NCBI RefSeq assembly: GCF_000378485.1
Contig: NZ_KB899966.1
Span: forward strand, 558,001-622,000
DNA length: 64,000 nt
Source of the DNA: Flavobacterium rivuli WB 3.3-2 = DSM 21788
GTDB taxonomy: Bacteria; Bacteroidota; Bacteroidia; Flavobacteriales; Flavobacteriaceae
Reading direction: 5' to 3'
The translations under genes and the position numbers were made by a program. Every line of letters starts with the position of its first letter. Positions within the stretch are counted from its first letter, which is position 1. Of this stretch, positions 34,554 to 42,935 are shown piece by piece. The notes below the pieces were generated by a model. The model was not told the origin of the DNA. It ran no database searches and saw only the letters and a program-made list of their open reading frames with translations.

Positions 34554-35171
34554 ATGCATACAGAAAACATACAAACAGCGGGCGTTTCTTTACAGGAAGC
34601 AGGTAAAGCCCTTATAATGATACATGGCCGTGGTGGCAGTGCCGAAGATATTTTATCGTTGGCAAGGCACCTCAACGTGCAGGATTATGCCCTCGTAGCA
34701 CCACAAGCTACAAATAATAGCTGGTACCCTCAGTCGTTTTTAGCACCATTAGAGCAAAATGAACCTTACCTGTCTTCAGCTTTAGCATTATTATCTAAAA
34801 CTGTTGATAGTATCGAGGCACAAGGTATTGCTAAAGAGAACATTTACTTTATGGGCTTCTCTCAGGGAGCTTGCCTGGCACTCGATTTTACAACCCGCAA
34901 TGCTGCAAAATATGGTGGCATAGCTGCCTTTACAGGTGGGCTTATAGGCGATGCTGTGTACCCAGATCATTATAACGGCAATTTTAATGGCACTCCGGTA
35001 TTTATAGGCACGAGCGACCCTGATTTTCATGTACCGGTACAAAGGGTACATGACACAACGGCACTGATGCAAAGTATGGGGGCTAATGTAACCGAGAAGG
35101 TATATCCTAATATGGGGCATACCATAAGCCAGGACGAAATAGATCTTGCTAACCAGCTCATTTTTAAATAA
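34554..35171 (+). CDS. MhqD-like phospholipase/carboxylesterase
   Basis: A 205-residue cytoplasmic alpha/beta-hydrolase of the carboxylesterase/phospholipase type. Landmarks: MIHGRGGSAEDIL (oxyanion segment, about 22-34), the nucleophile elbow GFSQGACLAL (Ser about 109), the Asp in GTSDPDFHVP (about 158) and the His in NMGHTIS (about 190). The start at 34554 was preferred to 34533, which lies inside the GNAT gene. Pairing with an MhqO-like dioxygenase mirrors the Bacillus mhq genes induced by quinones; that parallel is inference. Confidence 0.9.
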   Translation: MHTENIQTAGVSLQEAGKALIMIHGRGGSAEDILSLARHLNVQDYALVAPQATNNSWYPQSFLAPLEQNEPYLSSALALLSKTVDSIEAQGIAKENIYFMGFSQGACLALDFTTRNAAKYGGIAAFTGGLIGDAVYPDHYNGNFNGTPVFIGTSDPDFHVPVQRVHDTTALMQSMGANVTEKVYPNMGHTISQDEIDLANQLIFK

Positions 35172-35176
35172 TAGCT

Positions 35177-35527
35177 ATGTTTAGTGTAACCCGTATTTAC
35201 AGCGATGCTTATGGCGACAGTCATTTTGAGGATATTACCATTCCGCTTAAGAGCAATGGTGAGATAGGTTTCCTTTCGGATGAAGAACTTGTTAAGGGAA
35301 TCATTTTTAGGGAAGTTGTAGCATCTTACGATTTTGATTTTCATAATGCCCCACAGCGCCAGTACATTATATTGCTCGATGGCGGAGTCATAATAGAAAC
35401 ATCTTTAGGCGATATAAGAACCTTTACAACAGGCCAAATATTACTGGTAGAAGACATAACAGGCAAAGGCCACAAGACTAAAAATATTGAGAATAAAACC
35501 AGAAAATCGGTTTTTATAACGCTATAA
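35177..35527 (+). CDS. Small cupin-domain protein
   Basis: A 116-residue single-domain cupin. The core reads FDFHNAPQRQYIILLDGGVIIETSLGDIR (about 54-82, given as a region), then FTTGQILLVEDITGKGHKTK, which fits the two cupin motifs. A His/Asp/His set (FHNAP, EDITGKGH) is compatible with a metal site. No signal peptide. Function unknown. It begins five bases after the MhqD-like gene, so it is co-expressed. Confidence 0.85.
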   Translation: MFSVTRIYSDAYGDSHFEDITIPLKSNGEIGFLSDEELVKGIIFREVVASYDFDFHNAPQRQYIILLDGGVIIETSLGDIRTFTTGQILLVEDITGKGHKTKNIENKTRKSVFITL

Positions 35528-35539
35528 AAGCACAACGAA

Positions 35540-36163
35540 ATGGAAAAAGAAACTGTGAGGATGGAGGGTTTTAGCGATGCTATATTTGCCATTGCCATAA
35601 CGCTGCTTGTATTAGACCTGCACATACCCGATAAAGACGCGTTAACAAGTACAACCGCTATAATAAGCTATTTAAAAGGGCAATGGCCATCATACCTGGC
35701 AATTTCTATTTCGTTTTTTAGTATTTATATAATGTGGGTAAACCATCATAAATTGTTTAAACAAATATATGTAAGGAATACGGGGATTACTTTTGCAAAC
35801 GGACTTATACTATTCCTGGTAACGGCTGTATCCTACCCTACCGGTTTAATGGCACGCTTTTTCGATACGCCATCGGCAAACTTAGTGGTAGCCATTTACA
35901 CTGGTTTGTTTGTACTTATTAATTTGTCATATAACCTGTTGTGGTATATTGCAAGCCGCGATAAAACACTGCTACGCCCGGATATTACTAATGATGCCAT
36001 TAAAAAGATAAAGCTGAATTATCTCTACGGTTTGCCTACCTACTGCCTTGCTTTTGGGCTATCTTTTAATTATCCTACAGCAGCTTTAATTATTTGTGTT
36101 GTGCTATGGGTCTTCTGGGCATTGTCATCAGGGAGAATACACCATAATGAGAATTTAGTGTAA
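35540..36163 (+). CDS. TMEM175/DUF1211 family potassium channel-like protein
   Basis: A 207-residue membrane protein with about six helices. The first carries RMEGFSDAIFAIAITLL, the filter-lining FSD signature of bacterial TMEM175 channels, followed by LVLDLHIP. The family forms tetrameric K+ leak channels in bacteria. It is the last gene of the plus-strand operon, 12 bp after the cupin; a hairpin terminator follows at 36417-36489. Confidence 0.9.
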   Translation: MEKETVRMEGFSDAIFAIAITLLVLDLHIPDKDALTSTTAIISYLKGQWPSYLAISISFFSIYIMWVNHHKLFKQIYVRNTGITFANGLILFLVTAVSYPTGLMARFFDTPSANLVVAIYTGLFVLINLSYNLLWYIASRDKTLLRPDITNDAIKKIKLNYLYGLPTYCLAFGLSFNYPTAALIICVVLWVFWALSSGRIHHNENLV

Positions 36164-36204
36164 TACCATTTGCATATATTTTATGGTTCAATAGAGATTA
36201 AATG

Positions 36205-36353
36205 TCACGCAAAGTCGGGAAGCCACAAAGTTTAAAACGGAATATTTTCTGTGGAAAAAGCGACTGTTAAGTCGCAAAGCTTTGCGACTTAACAGTCGCT
36301 GTTGTTCCAACTTATTAAACAGTAGAGCTTTGCGGCTTCGCGACTTTGCGTGA
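36205..36353. repeat. Nested inverted-repeat element with a 42-bp perfect palindrome
   Basis: The outer arms 36205-36230 and 36328-36353 are 26 bp each and match at 24 of 26 positions when one is reversed (TCACGCAAAGTCG and CGACTTTGCGTGA edges). The centre, 36259-36300, is a perfect palindrome made of AGCGACTGTTAAGTCGCAAAG and its complement. No coding potential. It resembles an intergenic MITE or a paired-hairpin repeat. Confidence 0.75.
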
Positions 36354-36416
36354 AAAAATATTTGACCTATATTATATTTTAATTTGGTATAACACTTTAA
36401 TAAGCTAATAAACTGC

Positions 36417-36489
36417 AAGCTGACACGAATTTTCCGTCTTAATAAATTTATTTTGTGAACCAGAGAAATTCGTGTCAGCTTTTTTTTTA
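36417..36489 (+). terminator. Terminator of the long plus-strand operon
   Basis: AAGCTGACACGAATTT (36417-36432) pairs perfectly with AAATTCGTGTCAGCTT (36467-36482), followed by TTTTTTTT. The loop is 34 bases, long for a terminator, so it may be a repeat element that serves as one. Confidence 0.65.
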
Positions 36490-36496
36490 GCGTCTG

Positions 36497-38098
36497 CTAC
36501 CTAACCAAATGCATTTTTTTAATACCCAGCTTTTGCATTTTAGAAATGAGTGTTGTAGCAGGAATGCCTAATAAAACAGCAGCTCCATAAGGGCCGGAAA
36601 TACGTCCGTTACATTTTTTTACTACCTTGAGTATATGGTCTTTTTCTACATCCTGTAACGACATGATGTAAAATTCATCCTCGCTACTATTCTGTGCATT
36701 AGTTTCTGTTTTAGGAAAATGCACTTCTTTAATAGTATCCCCTTTAGCATACAAAATGCTTCGTTCTATAATATTTCCCAGTTCGCGCACATTGCCCGGC
36801 CAGTGGTAAGCGGCCATCCCTTCCATTGCCTTATGCGAAAACTTAACCACATTTTTTCCTGTTTTTGCAGCATGGTAGGTTAAAAAATAGTTGCTTAATA
36901 GTGGCAGGTCTTCCATACGCTCACGCAAAGATGGTATAACTATGGGGTATACATTAAGGCGGTAATACAGGTCGCTCCTAAAACGGCCTTCGGCAACCTC
37001 TGTAAGCAAATCGCGGTTAGTGGCTGCAATAATACGTACGTTAATTTTAATTGTGCTGCTTGCGCCAATGCGCTCTATTTCGCGCTCCTGTAAAACGCGC
37101 AGCATTTTAGCCTGAAGTTCTAACGGCAACTCGCCTATTTCGTCAAGAAAAATAGTGCTGTTATTGGCAAGTTCAAATTTGCCTATCCTCCTGTCCGTAG
37201 CGCCGGTAAAACTACCCTTTTCATGGCCAAACAATTCACTTTCTATAAGGTGTGCGGGTATGGCGGCACAATTAACCTTTATCATGGTTTTATCCCTGTA
37301 AGGAGAGTTTTGATGAATGGCGCATGCTATAAGCTCTTTGCCCGTACCGGTTTCTCCCATTACAAGTACGTTGGTTTCAGAATAAGCTACGCGGTTTATT
37401 AAATCAAAAACCTTTTGTATGGTGCTGCAACGGCCTATAATGCCCGAAAAATTATCCTCTGTAATTTCCTGTTTTTTGGGAGCCAGCTTTTCTTCCTGCG
37501 GCTTGCTTCTCAATACCTCAAGTTCAGTCTCCATTACTTCCCACTTTTGCGCAAGTGATACATTAAGTACTGTGATTGATAACTGCGTTGCAACACCTTT
37601 AAGCAATCTCGCCGCCTGTCTGCTTAGTCCGTCAGGCTTTTTATATAGTAGGAAAACTATCGAGGGCTGTTTTTTTTTGTAGGGTAATGGTATGCCTATA
37701 ACATAGCGAATGCCTGATAGTTGTGCTTTCTGAATATAATCAGGCAGTTGCTTTTTTGTCATTTGCGACAACTCAAAAACAATATTATCTGCCGATGCCG
37801 TACAGCAATTAAAAAAACCGTCGGCAGTGTTATAAAAAATCTTGCTTTTCTGTAAAGTTGTAGTGTCAGAACATTGGTAAAATATAGAATACTGCTGCTC
37901 ATCTGCATCGGTGGTGCAAACAATCAGATCGTCAAAATTAAGCAGCTCCCTAAGCCGTGGATTTATAACCTGAGAAAAACCAATGCTATCTGTTACGGGC
38001 GCAAGACTGTTGCAAACCGAAAAAATAAGCGATTGCTCCCTTTCACGTTCCTGCAGGTTTTTTAATAAGGCATCTGTGGCGGCGTTATTTTTTTCCAT
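36497..38098 (-). CDS. GAF-type sigma-54 activator with GSFTGA loop
   Basis: A 533-residue enhancer-binding protein: a divergent GAF sensor (about 20-190), a coiled linker, and an AAA+ domain (about 220-450; [12 protein letters not shown], Walker A GETGTGKE, loop [14 protein letters not shown] near 296, Walker [28 protein letters not shown]). A Fis-type helix-turn-helix ends it ([22 protein letters not shown]). The sigma-54 contact loop reads GSFTGA instead of the usual GAFTGA. No receiver domain, so it probably responds to a small ligand. Divergent from the MaoC gene, which may be its target. Confidence 0.93.
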   Translation of the reverse strand: MEKNNAATDALLKNLQEREREQSLIFSVCNSLAPVTDSIGFSQVINPRLRELLNFDDLIVCTTDADEQQYSIFYQCSDTTTLQKSKIFYNTADGFFNCCTASADNIVFELSQMTKKQLPDYIQKAQLSGIRYVIGIPLPYKKKQPSIVFLLYKKPDGLSRQAARLLKGVATQLSITVLNVSLAQKWEVMETELEVLRSKPQEEKLAPKKQEITEDNFSGIIGRCSTIQKVFDLINRVAYSETNVLVMGETGTGKELIACAIHQNSPYRDKTMIKVNCAAIPAHLIESELFGHEKGSFTGATDRRIGKFELANNSTIFLDEIGELPLELQAKMLRVLQEREIERIGASSTIKINVRIIAATNRDLLTEVAEGRFRSDLYYRLNVYPIVIPSLRERMEDLPLLSNYFLTYHAAKTGKNVVKFSHKAMEGMAAYHWPGNVRELGNIIERSILYAKGDTIKEVHFPKTETNAQNSSEDEFYIMSLQDVEKDHILKVVKKCNGRISGPYGAAVLLGIPATTLISKMQKLGIKKMHLVR

Positions 38099-38340
38099 AA
38101 AATTAAGGTATTAAAGGGGGCAATGCAATTTCGGCTAAAAAACTTAAATAGTAAAGAAAATCGCCACTTTTTGCTTTAGCAGTTTCGCAAAATTTTGCTC
38201 ATAAATTTACGAAATAACATAAATAGTTAGTTACCGTACTCAATATAAATTAATGGTATACAGCACATTGTATTACAGGCATGTTTTTAGTGTAATTAAA
38301 TATATCGCAAAATCAATTGTAATATAAAAAAACCAAAAAA
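38099..38340. promoter_or_regulatory. Divergent control region between the sigma-54 activator and MaoC genes
   Basis: Contains one copy of the inverted repeat TTACG-N6-CGTAA with a single mismatch (TTACGAAATAACATAA, 38207-38222) and the sequence TTTTAGTGTAATT (38285-38297). The latter matches one arm of the inverted repeat upstream of the sigma-54 promoter at 9882. A weak sigma-54-like GGCATG-N5-AGTG lies at 38278-38292. Confidence 0.45.
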
Positions 38341-38856
38341 ATGGACACACAACCTACCTCAAAAAACAATGCAAATCCTGCAGGAGACTTTAACCCGGAC
38401 ACGTTTTTAATTGTAGAACCTAAAACATTTGAAGACCTTAAAATAGGGGATATTTTCAGGGCACCAAGCCGCACCTTAACCGATGCCCATGCATCGGCAT
38501 TCCAAACCGTATCGTGCGATAATCACCCCGTGCATTATGATAAAGAGTGGGCACAAAAACGCGGGCACAGCGCACCGGTTGTACACGGGTTGCAGGTTCT
38601 TGCCTTTACCGCACCGGGTGCAACATTGTTCCCGCACTACATAGGCGAAGTATTCATTGCCTTTACAGGGCTGTCCTGCCAGTTTTTAAAAGAGGTACAC
38701 TCCGGCGATACATTATACTCTGCACTTGAAATTAAGGAACTGATACCTAATGGCAAAACAGGGACTGTAGTTGCCGGTGTTACTGTTTATAATCAAAATA
38801 AAGAGCTTGTACTAATGGGTGAACACCAGTACTTACTGCGCACACAGGAAGTTTAA
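38341..38856 (+). CDS. MaoC-like hot-dog dehydratase domain protein
   Basis: A 171-residue single hot-dog-fold protein of the MaoC/R-hydratase type. The hydratase signature is SCDNHPVHYDKEWAQKRGH (Asp and His near 60-63), followed by VVHGLQVLAFT and CQFLKEVHSGDTLYS. Such proteins hydrate trans-2-enoyl-CoA, but many stand-alone members are uncharacterised. An acidic, Asn/Pro-rich N-terminal extension of about 25 residues precedes the domain. It stands alone, divergent from the GSFTGA sigma-54 activator. Confidence 0.9.
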   Translation: MDTQPTSKNNANPAGDFNPDTFLIVEPKTFEDLKIGDIFRAPSRTLTDAHASAFQTVSCDNHPVHYDKEWAQKRGHSAPVVHGLQVLAFTAPGATLFPHYIGEVFIAFTGLSCQFLKEVHSGDTLYSALEIKELIPNGKTGTVVAGVTVYNQNKELVLMGEHQYLLRTQEV

Positions 38857-38864
38857 ACCCGACC

Positions 38865-38886
38865 ATAAAATTACGAAATACCGTAA
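38865..38886. promoter_or_regulatory. Perfect copy of the TTACG-N6-CGTAA inverted repeat
   Basis: TTACGAAATACCGTAA at 38871-38886 has 5-bp perfect arms. Together with the preceding ATAAAA it matches, reversed, 21065-21086 (TTACGTTATTTCGTAATTTTAT) at 21 of 22 positions. It lies between the MaoC stop and the alpha/beta-hydrolase gene at 39133. The remaining 38887-39132 shows no gene apart from a 15-codon frame judged spurious. Confidence 0.5.
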
Positions 38887-39132
38887 GGTGCTTTTTAACC
38901 ACTACAACGTAAGCAACTATAAATAAGCAGCTTAATTTTAAGAGTCGTTTTTTGAATTGTTGTTACTAAATATATAATCAATTTAAAAACAAAATTTATG
39001 GGCAACAGTTTCATTTACAATTGCAGAGGTTCATGCAGCTTCTAAAATCGAATCAGAATTACCAACACAAAACAATTATCTGTCCGGATAACAGATAATC
39101 ACATTAATTTAAACTTTTAAAACACAATAATC

Positions 39133-40098
39133 ATGGATTTCAAATACAAAATCGTAAATCTGGCGGCATTGGCAGCACTTGCCATCTCAATTTCAGCTTG
39201 CTCTAAAAAAGAAGAAACAAAATCTGAATCAACAGATACAACTGTTGCAACAACTACACAAACTACCGGCACTACAGGGGCACGTAAAGAATACTACGAG
39301 GTAGCGCCTAATGTAAAATTACACGTTACAGATCTGGGCGATGGCCCTGTTGTGGTACTTATTCCGGGTTACCCATTAAGCGATGAAAGCTGGGAATACC
39401 AGTTTCATGACCTTGTTAAGGCGGGTTATCGCGTAGTTGCCATAACAATGCGTGGCTTTGGCAAATCAGACAAGCCTTACGGCAGCTATAATTACGACCA
39501 GTTTGCTACAGATATCAAGTCGGTTTTAGACCAGCTTGATGTTAAAGATGCAACCATAGGCGGGCACTCTATGGGTGGCGCTATAGCCCTGCATTATGTG
39601 GCTAAATTTAATGGTGCACACATAAAAAAACTGGCCTTGTTTGCTGCTGCTGCACCCTGCCATACCAAAAAGGCTGATTATCCTTACCCTTTGTTTACCA
39701 AAGAGCAAATTTCGCAATGGGTCGACTTAAATAATACTGACCGTCCTGCCCTTCTTGCCGCAGTAGGTTCTCAGTTTACGCTAAACGCTACATCTGTAAA
39801 TGCGGGTATTGGAGGATGGCTGTATGGCCTTGAAATGCAATCATCTGCATATGCTATGGAGCAGGCGCTTATATCACTTCGTGATGAAGACCTTCGTGAT
39901 GACCTGCCCAAAATAAAAGTGCCAACACTTATTTTTAATGCTAAGCAGGACAGGATTGTTGCCTTTGCACTGGCAGAGCAAATGAACAAAGCCATTGCAG
40001 GGTCGAGGCTTGTACCGTTTGAAAAAAGCGGGCATGCCTTATTTATAGAAGAGAAAGATAAATTTAATACCGAGTTTATTAAATTTTTAAAAGAGTAA
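39133..40098 (+). CDS. Alpha/beta-hydrolase lipoprotein (haloperoxidase-like)
   Basis: A 321-residue exported lipoprotein: the signal peptide ends ISISACSKK (Cys about 23), then comes a Thr/Ser-rich linker to about 50. The hydrolase core has LIPGYPLSDESWEYQ (oxyanion), the nucleophile elbow GGHSMGGAIAL (Ser about 145), an Asp in FNAKQDRIVAF (about 276) and a His in KSGHALFIEE (about 304). It resembles non-heme chloroperoxidase-like hydrolases, but here it is anchored in the envelope. Substrate unknown. Its own terminator follows. Confidence 0.9.
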   Translation: MDFKYKIVNLAALAALAISISACSKKEETKSESTDTTVATTTQTTGTTGARKEYYEVAPNVKLHVTDLGDGPVVVLIPGYPLSDESWEYQFHDLVKAGYRVVAITMRGFGKSDKPYGSYNYDQFATDIKSVLDQLDVKDATIGGHSMGGAIALHYVAKFNGAHIKKLALFAAAAPCHTKKADYPYPLFTKEQISQWVDLNNTDRPALLAAVGSQFTLNATSVNAGIGGWLYGLEMQSSAYAMEQALISLRDEDLRDDLPKIKVPTLIFNAKQDRIVAFALAEQMNKAIAGSRLVPFEKSGHALFIEEKDKFNTEFIKFLKE

Positions 40099-40116
40099 CC
40101 TTACCCTGAATTATAA

Positions 40117-40151
40117 CAAACCCCATATTATAAAAAGTATGGGGTTTTATT
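40117..40151 (+). terminator. Terminator after the alpha/beta-hydrolase gene
   Basis: AAACCCCATA pairs with TATGGGGTTT over a short A/T loop, followed by TTATT. Confidence 0.75.
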
Positions 40152-40163
40152 ACAAATACAATT

Positions 40164-40478
40164 ATGGAAAATACACAACCCTCTTTTGACACCGTTATAG
40201 AAACCCTTAACTGGCTGCGTACACAAGGCTTTACCCACGACTTTAACCTTGATTATGACACCATTAAATATAATAACGGTACAGGCATCATGTCGCCCGA
40301 AGACTTTCATATAGAATGGGTTTTTAGGTTTGAAGGTGAAACGGACCCCGGCGATGAAGAAATTATTTACGGCATAACATCTGCCGCACATAATATTAAA
40401 GGCGTATTGCTAAGTGCTTACGGCATGTATGCAGACCCGTTATCTGACCGAATGATACAGAAGCTTTCTGTACATTAA
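40164..40478 (+). CDS. Small conserved Bacteroidota protein (phosphoribosylpyrophosphate synthetase-like name only)
   Basis: A 104-residue acidic cytoplasmic protein with the pattern LRTQGFTHDFNLDYD, SPEDFHIEWVFRFEG and EEIIYGITS followed by IKGVLLSAYGMYAD. Proteins with this pattern are frequent in Bacteroidota and are sometimes labelled phosphoribosylpyrophosphate synthetase, but no PRPP-synthetase motif is present. Function unknown. It starts directly after a terminator, so its promoter overlaps that region. Confidence 0.82.
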   Translation: MENTQPSFDTVIETLNWLRTQGFTHDFNLDYDTIKYNNGTGIMSPEDFHIEWVFRFEGETDPGDEEIIYGITSAAHNIKGVLLSAYGMYADPLSDRMIQKLSVH

Positions 40479-40523
40479 TTTTTATGCTTAATTTTAGTAA
40501 TAATTTTAATACTAAAAAATACA

Positions 40524-41687
40524 ATGGAAAAAGTAAGTCAGTTATCGTTCACCCAGGTACTTATCATGGCAGTAACTGCCGGTATCTGTGTGGCTAACAT
40601 TTATTATAACCAGCCTATTCTAAACGAAATTGCTTTGTCTCTGCATATAGACCCTAAACACATAGGTAACATTTCGCCATTAGCGCAGGCAGGCTATGGC
40701 CTGGGCCTGCTGCTCATAACACCGCTGGGCGATAAAATGGACAGGAAACGACTCATTTTATGGTTGCAGGTTTTTCTTATTCTTGCACTAATAGGCATGT
40801 CGTTTGCGGCTAATCTTTTCCAGCTTTATGCGGCAAGCCTTGCTATAGGATTATTTGCTGTAACTGCACAGGTTATATTGCCCATGGCTGCCAGCCTGGT
40901 AACCGAAAATAAGGGTAAAATTGTAGGCACTATATTTACGGGTATACTTATAGGGGTACTTACGGCCAGGGTTTTTAGCGGCTTTATAACAGAGAGTCTT
41001 GGCTGGCAATATGTATACAGGATATCGGCGGTATTAGTGGCGTTATCAGCATTATTAATGCAAACAGATTTCCCTTCAAACAAAGACCGTTTTAACGGAA
41101 CCTATATTCAACTACTGCAATCGGTAATGTTGCAGCTTAAAAGATTCCATACCCTAAGGATAACGGCATTAATTGGCGCACTGGCTTTTGGCAGCCTAAG
41201 TTCGTTCTGGGTAACGCTTACCTTTTATTTAAGCGGAAGCCCTTTTAATTATTCGGCAGCAATAATAGGCCTTTTTGGCTTGCTGGCAGCAGGTGGCGCA
41301 CTCCTTGCCCCGGTTGTAGGTAAACTTGCCGATAAAGGCAGCCACAAGCGGTCGCTAATGGTATCCCTGCTATTTGTACTGGTAAGCCTTGCGGCTTTGT
41401 ATCTTTTCCCCGGGTCGTTAGTTAGCCTTTTAGTAGCTGTGCTGCTTATAGATATAGGTGTACAGGCAGTGCAAATTACAAACATTGCCCTTATCTATAC
41501 TTTAGATACGCAGGCCAACAGCAGGATAAATACCGTTTACATGACGTCTTATTTTATAGGGGGTGCCGGTGGTGCATACATAGGCCTGCTTGCCTGGAAC
41601 TACGGCGGATGGAATATGGTACTTGCCCAAATGGCAATTTTTATAACTATTGCACTTATAGCTTCGCGAAGCTTAAAAACTAAATAA
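40524..41687 (+). CDS. Major facilitator superfamily transporter
   Basis: A 387-residue inner-membrane protein with 12 predicted helices. The MFS loop motif between helices 2 and 3 reads GDKMDRKRLIL (about 73-83), and its counterpart in the second half is GKLADKGSHKRSL. The first helix contains NIYYNQPILNEIA, a signature of drug/sugar efflux-type members. It begins 45 bp after the small protein and ends 20 bp before a GAPDH gene. Probably an exporter of small organic compounds; substrate unknown. Confidence 0.93.
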   Translation: MEKVSQLSFTQVLIMAVTAGICVANIYYNQPILNEIALSLHIDPKHIGNISPLAQAGYGLGLLLITPLGDKMDRKRLILWLQVFLILALIGMSFAANLFQLYAASLAIGLFAVTAQVILPMAASLVTENKGKIVGTIFTGILIGVLTARVFSGFITESLGWQYVYRISAVLVALSALLMQTDFPSNKDRFNGTYIQLLQSVMLQLKRFHTLRITALIGALAFGSLSSFWVTLTFYLSGSPFNYSAAIIGLFGLLAAGGALLAPVVGKLADKGSHKRSLMVSLLFVLVSLAALYLFPGSLVSLLVAVLLIDIGVQAVQITNIALIYTLDTQANSRINTVYMTSYFIGGAGGAYIGLLAWNYGGWNMVLAQMAIFITIALIASRSLKTK

Positions 41688-41707
41688 CAATATTAAATAC
41701 AACTATC

Positions 41708-42709
41708 ATGTCTAAAATAGCTATATATGGATTTGGCCGCATTGGCCGCCAGTTTTTGCGCGTTGCGATAACTAATAAATTATTTGTTCCTGCGGTAATT
41801 GCCGATGTTCAGGATATTAAAACCCTTGCTGCGCTTTTTAGTGTAGATACTAATTATGGCCGGTGGAATGAGCCTGTATCTGCCGAAGGCGATAGCTTTA
41901 GTATTGGCGGCAGGCAAGTAAGCTATGTAAACTCGCTTAAAGAGGTACCCGACTGGAACGCCCTTGGAGTTGACTTTGTGGTAGATTGCAGCGGCCGTGC
42001 CTCTACCCGTACCGGGGCACAGGTACATATAGACAGGGGCGCAAAACATGTGCTTATTAGTGCACCAAGCAAAACTTTGGCAGACTGTGATGCTGTGCTG
42101 CTTAAAGGTATTAATCTTGAATCGTTTGACCCTGAAAACCACAAAATAATAAGCATGGGCAGTTGTACTACTAATGCACTTGCGGCTGTAGTAAAAGTTG
42201 TCTTAGAAAACTTTGGTATACAATACGGTTTGTTTACTACAGTACACTCCTACACCAATACCCAGTCGTTAACAGACCAACCCATGAAAGACAGGCGTGA
42301 CTCATGGGCTGCGGCAGAAAATATCATCCCGTCATCATCGGGTGCAGCAAGGGCATTGCAGTTTATATGGAAAGACCTTAAAATTACCGGCAAGGCTTAC
42401 AGGGTTCCTACCCGTACCGGCAGTATTGCAGAGCTAAACCTGATTACAGAAAAAGACTGTACTGTACAGGAAGTTAACGATGCCTTTAGAAAAGCTGCTG
42501 CCGAAGGTTCGCTTAAAGGAGTTTTGGATGTATTGGAAGAAGAATGGAGCTCTGCCCGCATAGTTGCCGATCCGCATTCTTCTATAATAGACCTGCCACT
42601 TACCGTTAAGGAAGGCAATTTACTATCTGTAGCGGCATGGTATGATAACGAATGGGGCTTTGCTAACAGGCTTGCAGAAGTTGCAAAATATTTATCGGAA
42701 AAAATTTAA
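41708..42709 (+). CDS. Glyceraldehyde-3-phosphate dehydrogenase-like, type I
   Basis: A 333-residue NAD(P)-dependent aldehyde-phosphate dehydrogenase. Rossmann motif YGFGRIGRQ (7-15), catalytic SCTTNALA (Cys about 153), catalytic His in TVHSYTNTQSL (about 180), phosphate-site residues in GAARAL, and the closing WYDNEWGFANRL. Sugar-phosphate oxidation is expected. Its setting between an MFS pump and a pirin gene, away from any glycolysis gene, and its sequence suggest an accessory paralogue (possibly erythrose-4-phosphate dehydrogenase-like or stress-specific) rather than the main glycolytic enzyme. That is inference. Confidence 0.92.
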   Translation: MSKIAIYGFGRIGRQFLRVAITNKLFVPAVIADVQDIKTLAALFSVDTNYGRWNEPVSAEGDSFSIGGRQVSYVNSLKEVPDWNALGVDFVVDCSGRASTRTGAQVHIDRGAKHVLISAPSKTLADCDAVLLKGINLESFDPENHKIISMGSCTTNALAAVVKVVLENFGIQYGLFTTVHSYTNTQSLTDQPMKDRRDSWAAAENIIPSSSGAARALQFIWKDLKITGKAYRVPTRTGSIAELNLITEKDCTVQEVNDAFRKAAAEGSLKGVLDVLEEEWSSARIVADPHSSIIDLPLTVKEGNLLSVAAWYDNEWGFANRLAEVAKYLSEKI

Positions 42710-42735
42710 GTATTCAACATACAAAAATATCCTGT

Positions 42736-42772
42736 AAAGGTTGCGATGGTTTGCATTGCAGCCTTTATTTAT
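42736..42772 (+). terminator. Terminator after the GAPDH-like gene
   Basis: AAAGGTTGC pairs with GCAGCCTTT (one G-U) and is followed by ATTTATTTTAT. Confidence 0.65.
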
Positions 42773-42935
42773 TTTATAAAAAACCCTGAACAACCTATAT
42801 AATAAAATGCAGATTACTGCCAGTCAGCAGATTGTCTGTAAATTTTGAGTGATTTAAAGTTTTGATAGCGAAATCGTTATCGAAGATTGCTCTTTCAGGA
42901 TAATTTCGTAATTTTAAAGCTAATTATTTTACAAT

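Noticed and set aside
33311..35171. Direct naming of the dioxygenase and esterase as mhqO and mhqD
   Set aside because: The family resemblance is good, but orthology across phyla cannot be decided from sequence reading alone, so symbols were left empty.
38998..39045. 15-residue frame MGNSFIYNCRGSCSF upstream of the lipoprotein hydrolase
   Set aside because: Very short, no context or family support; Cys content alone is not enough.
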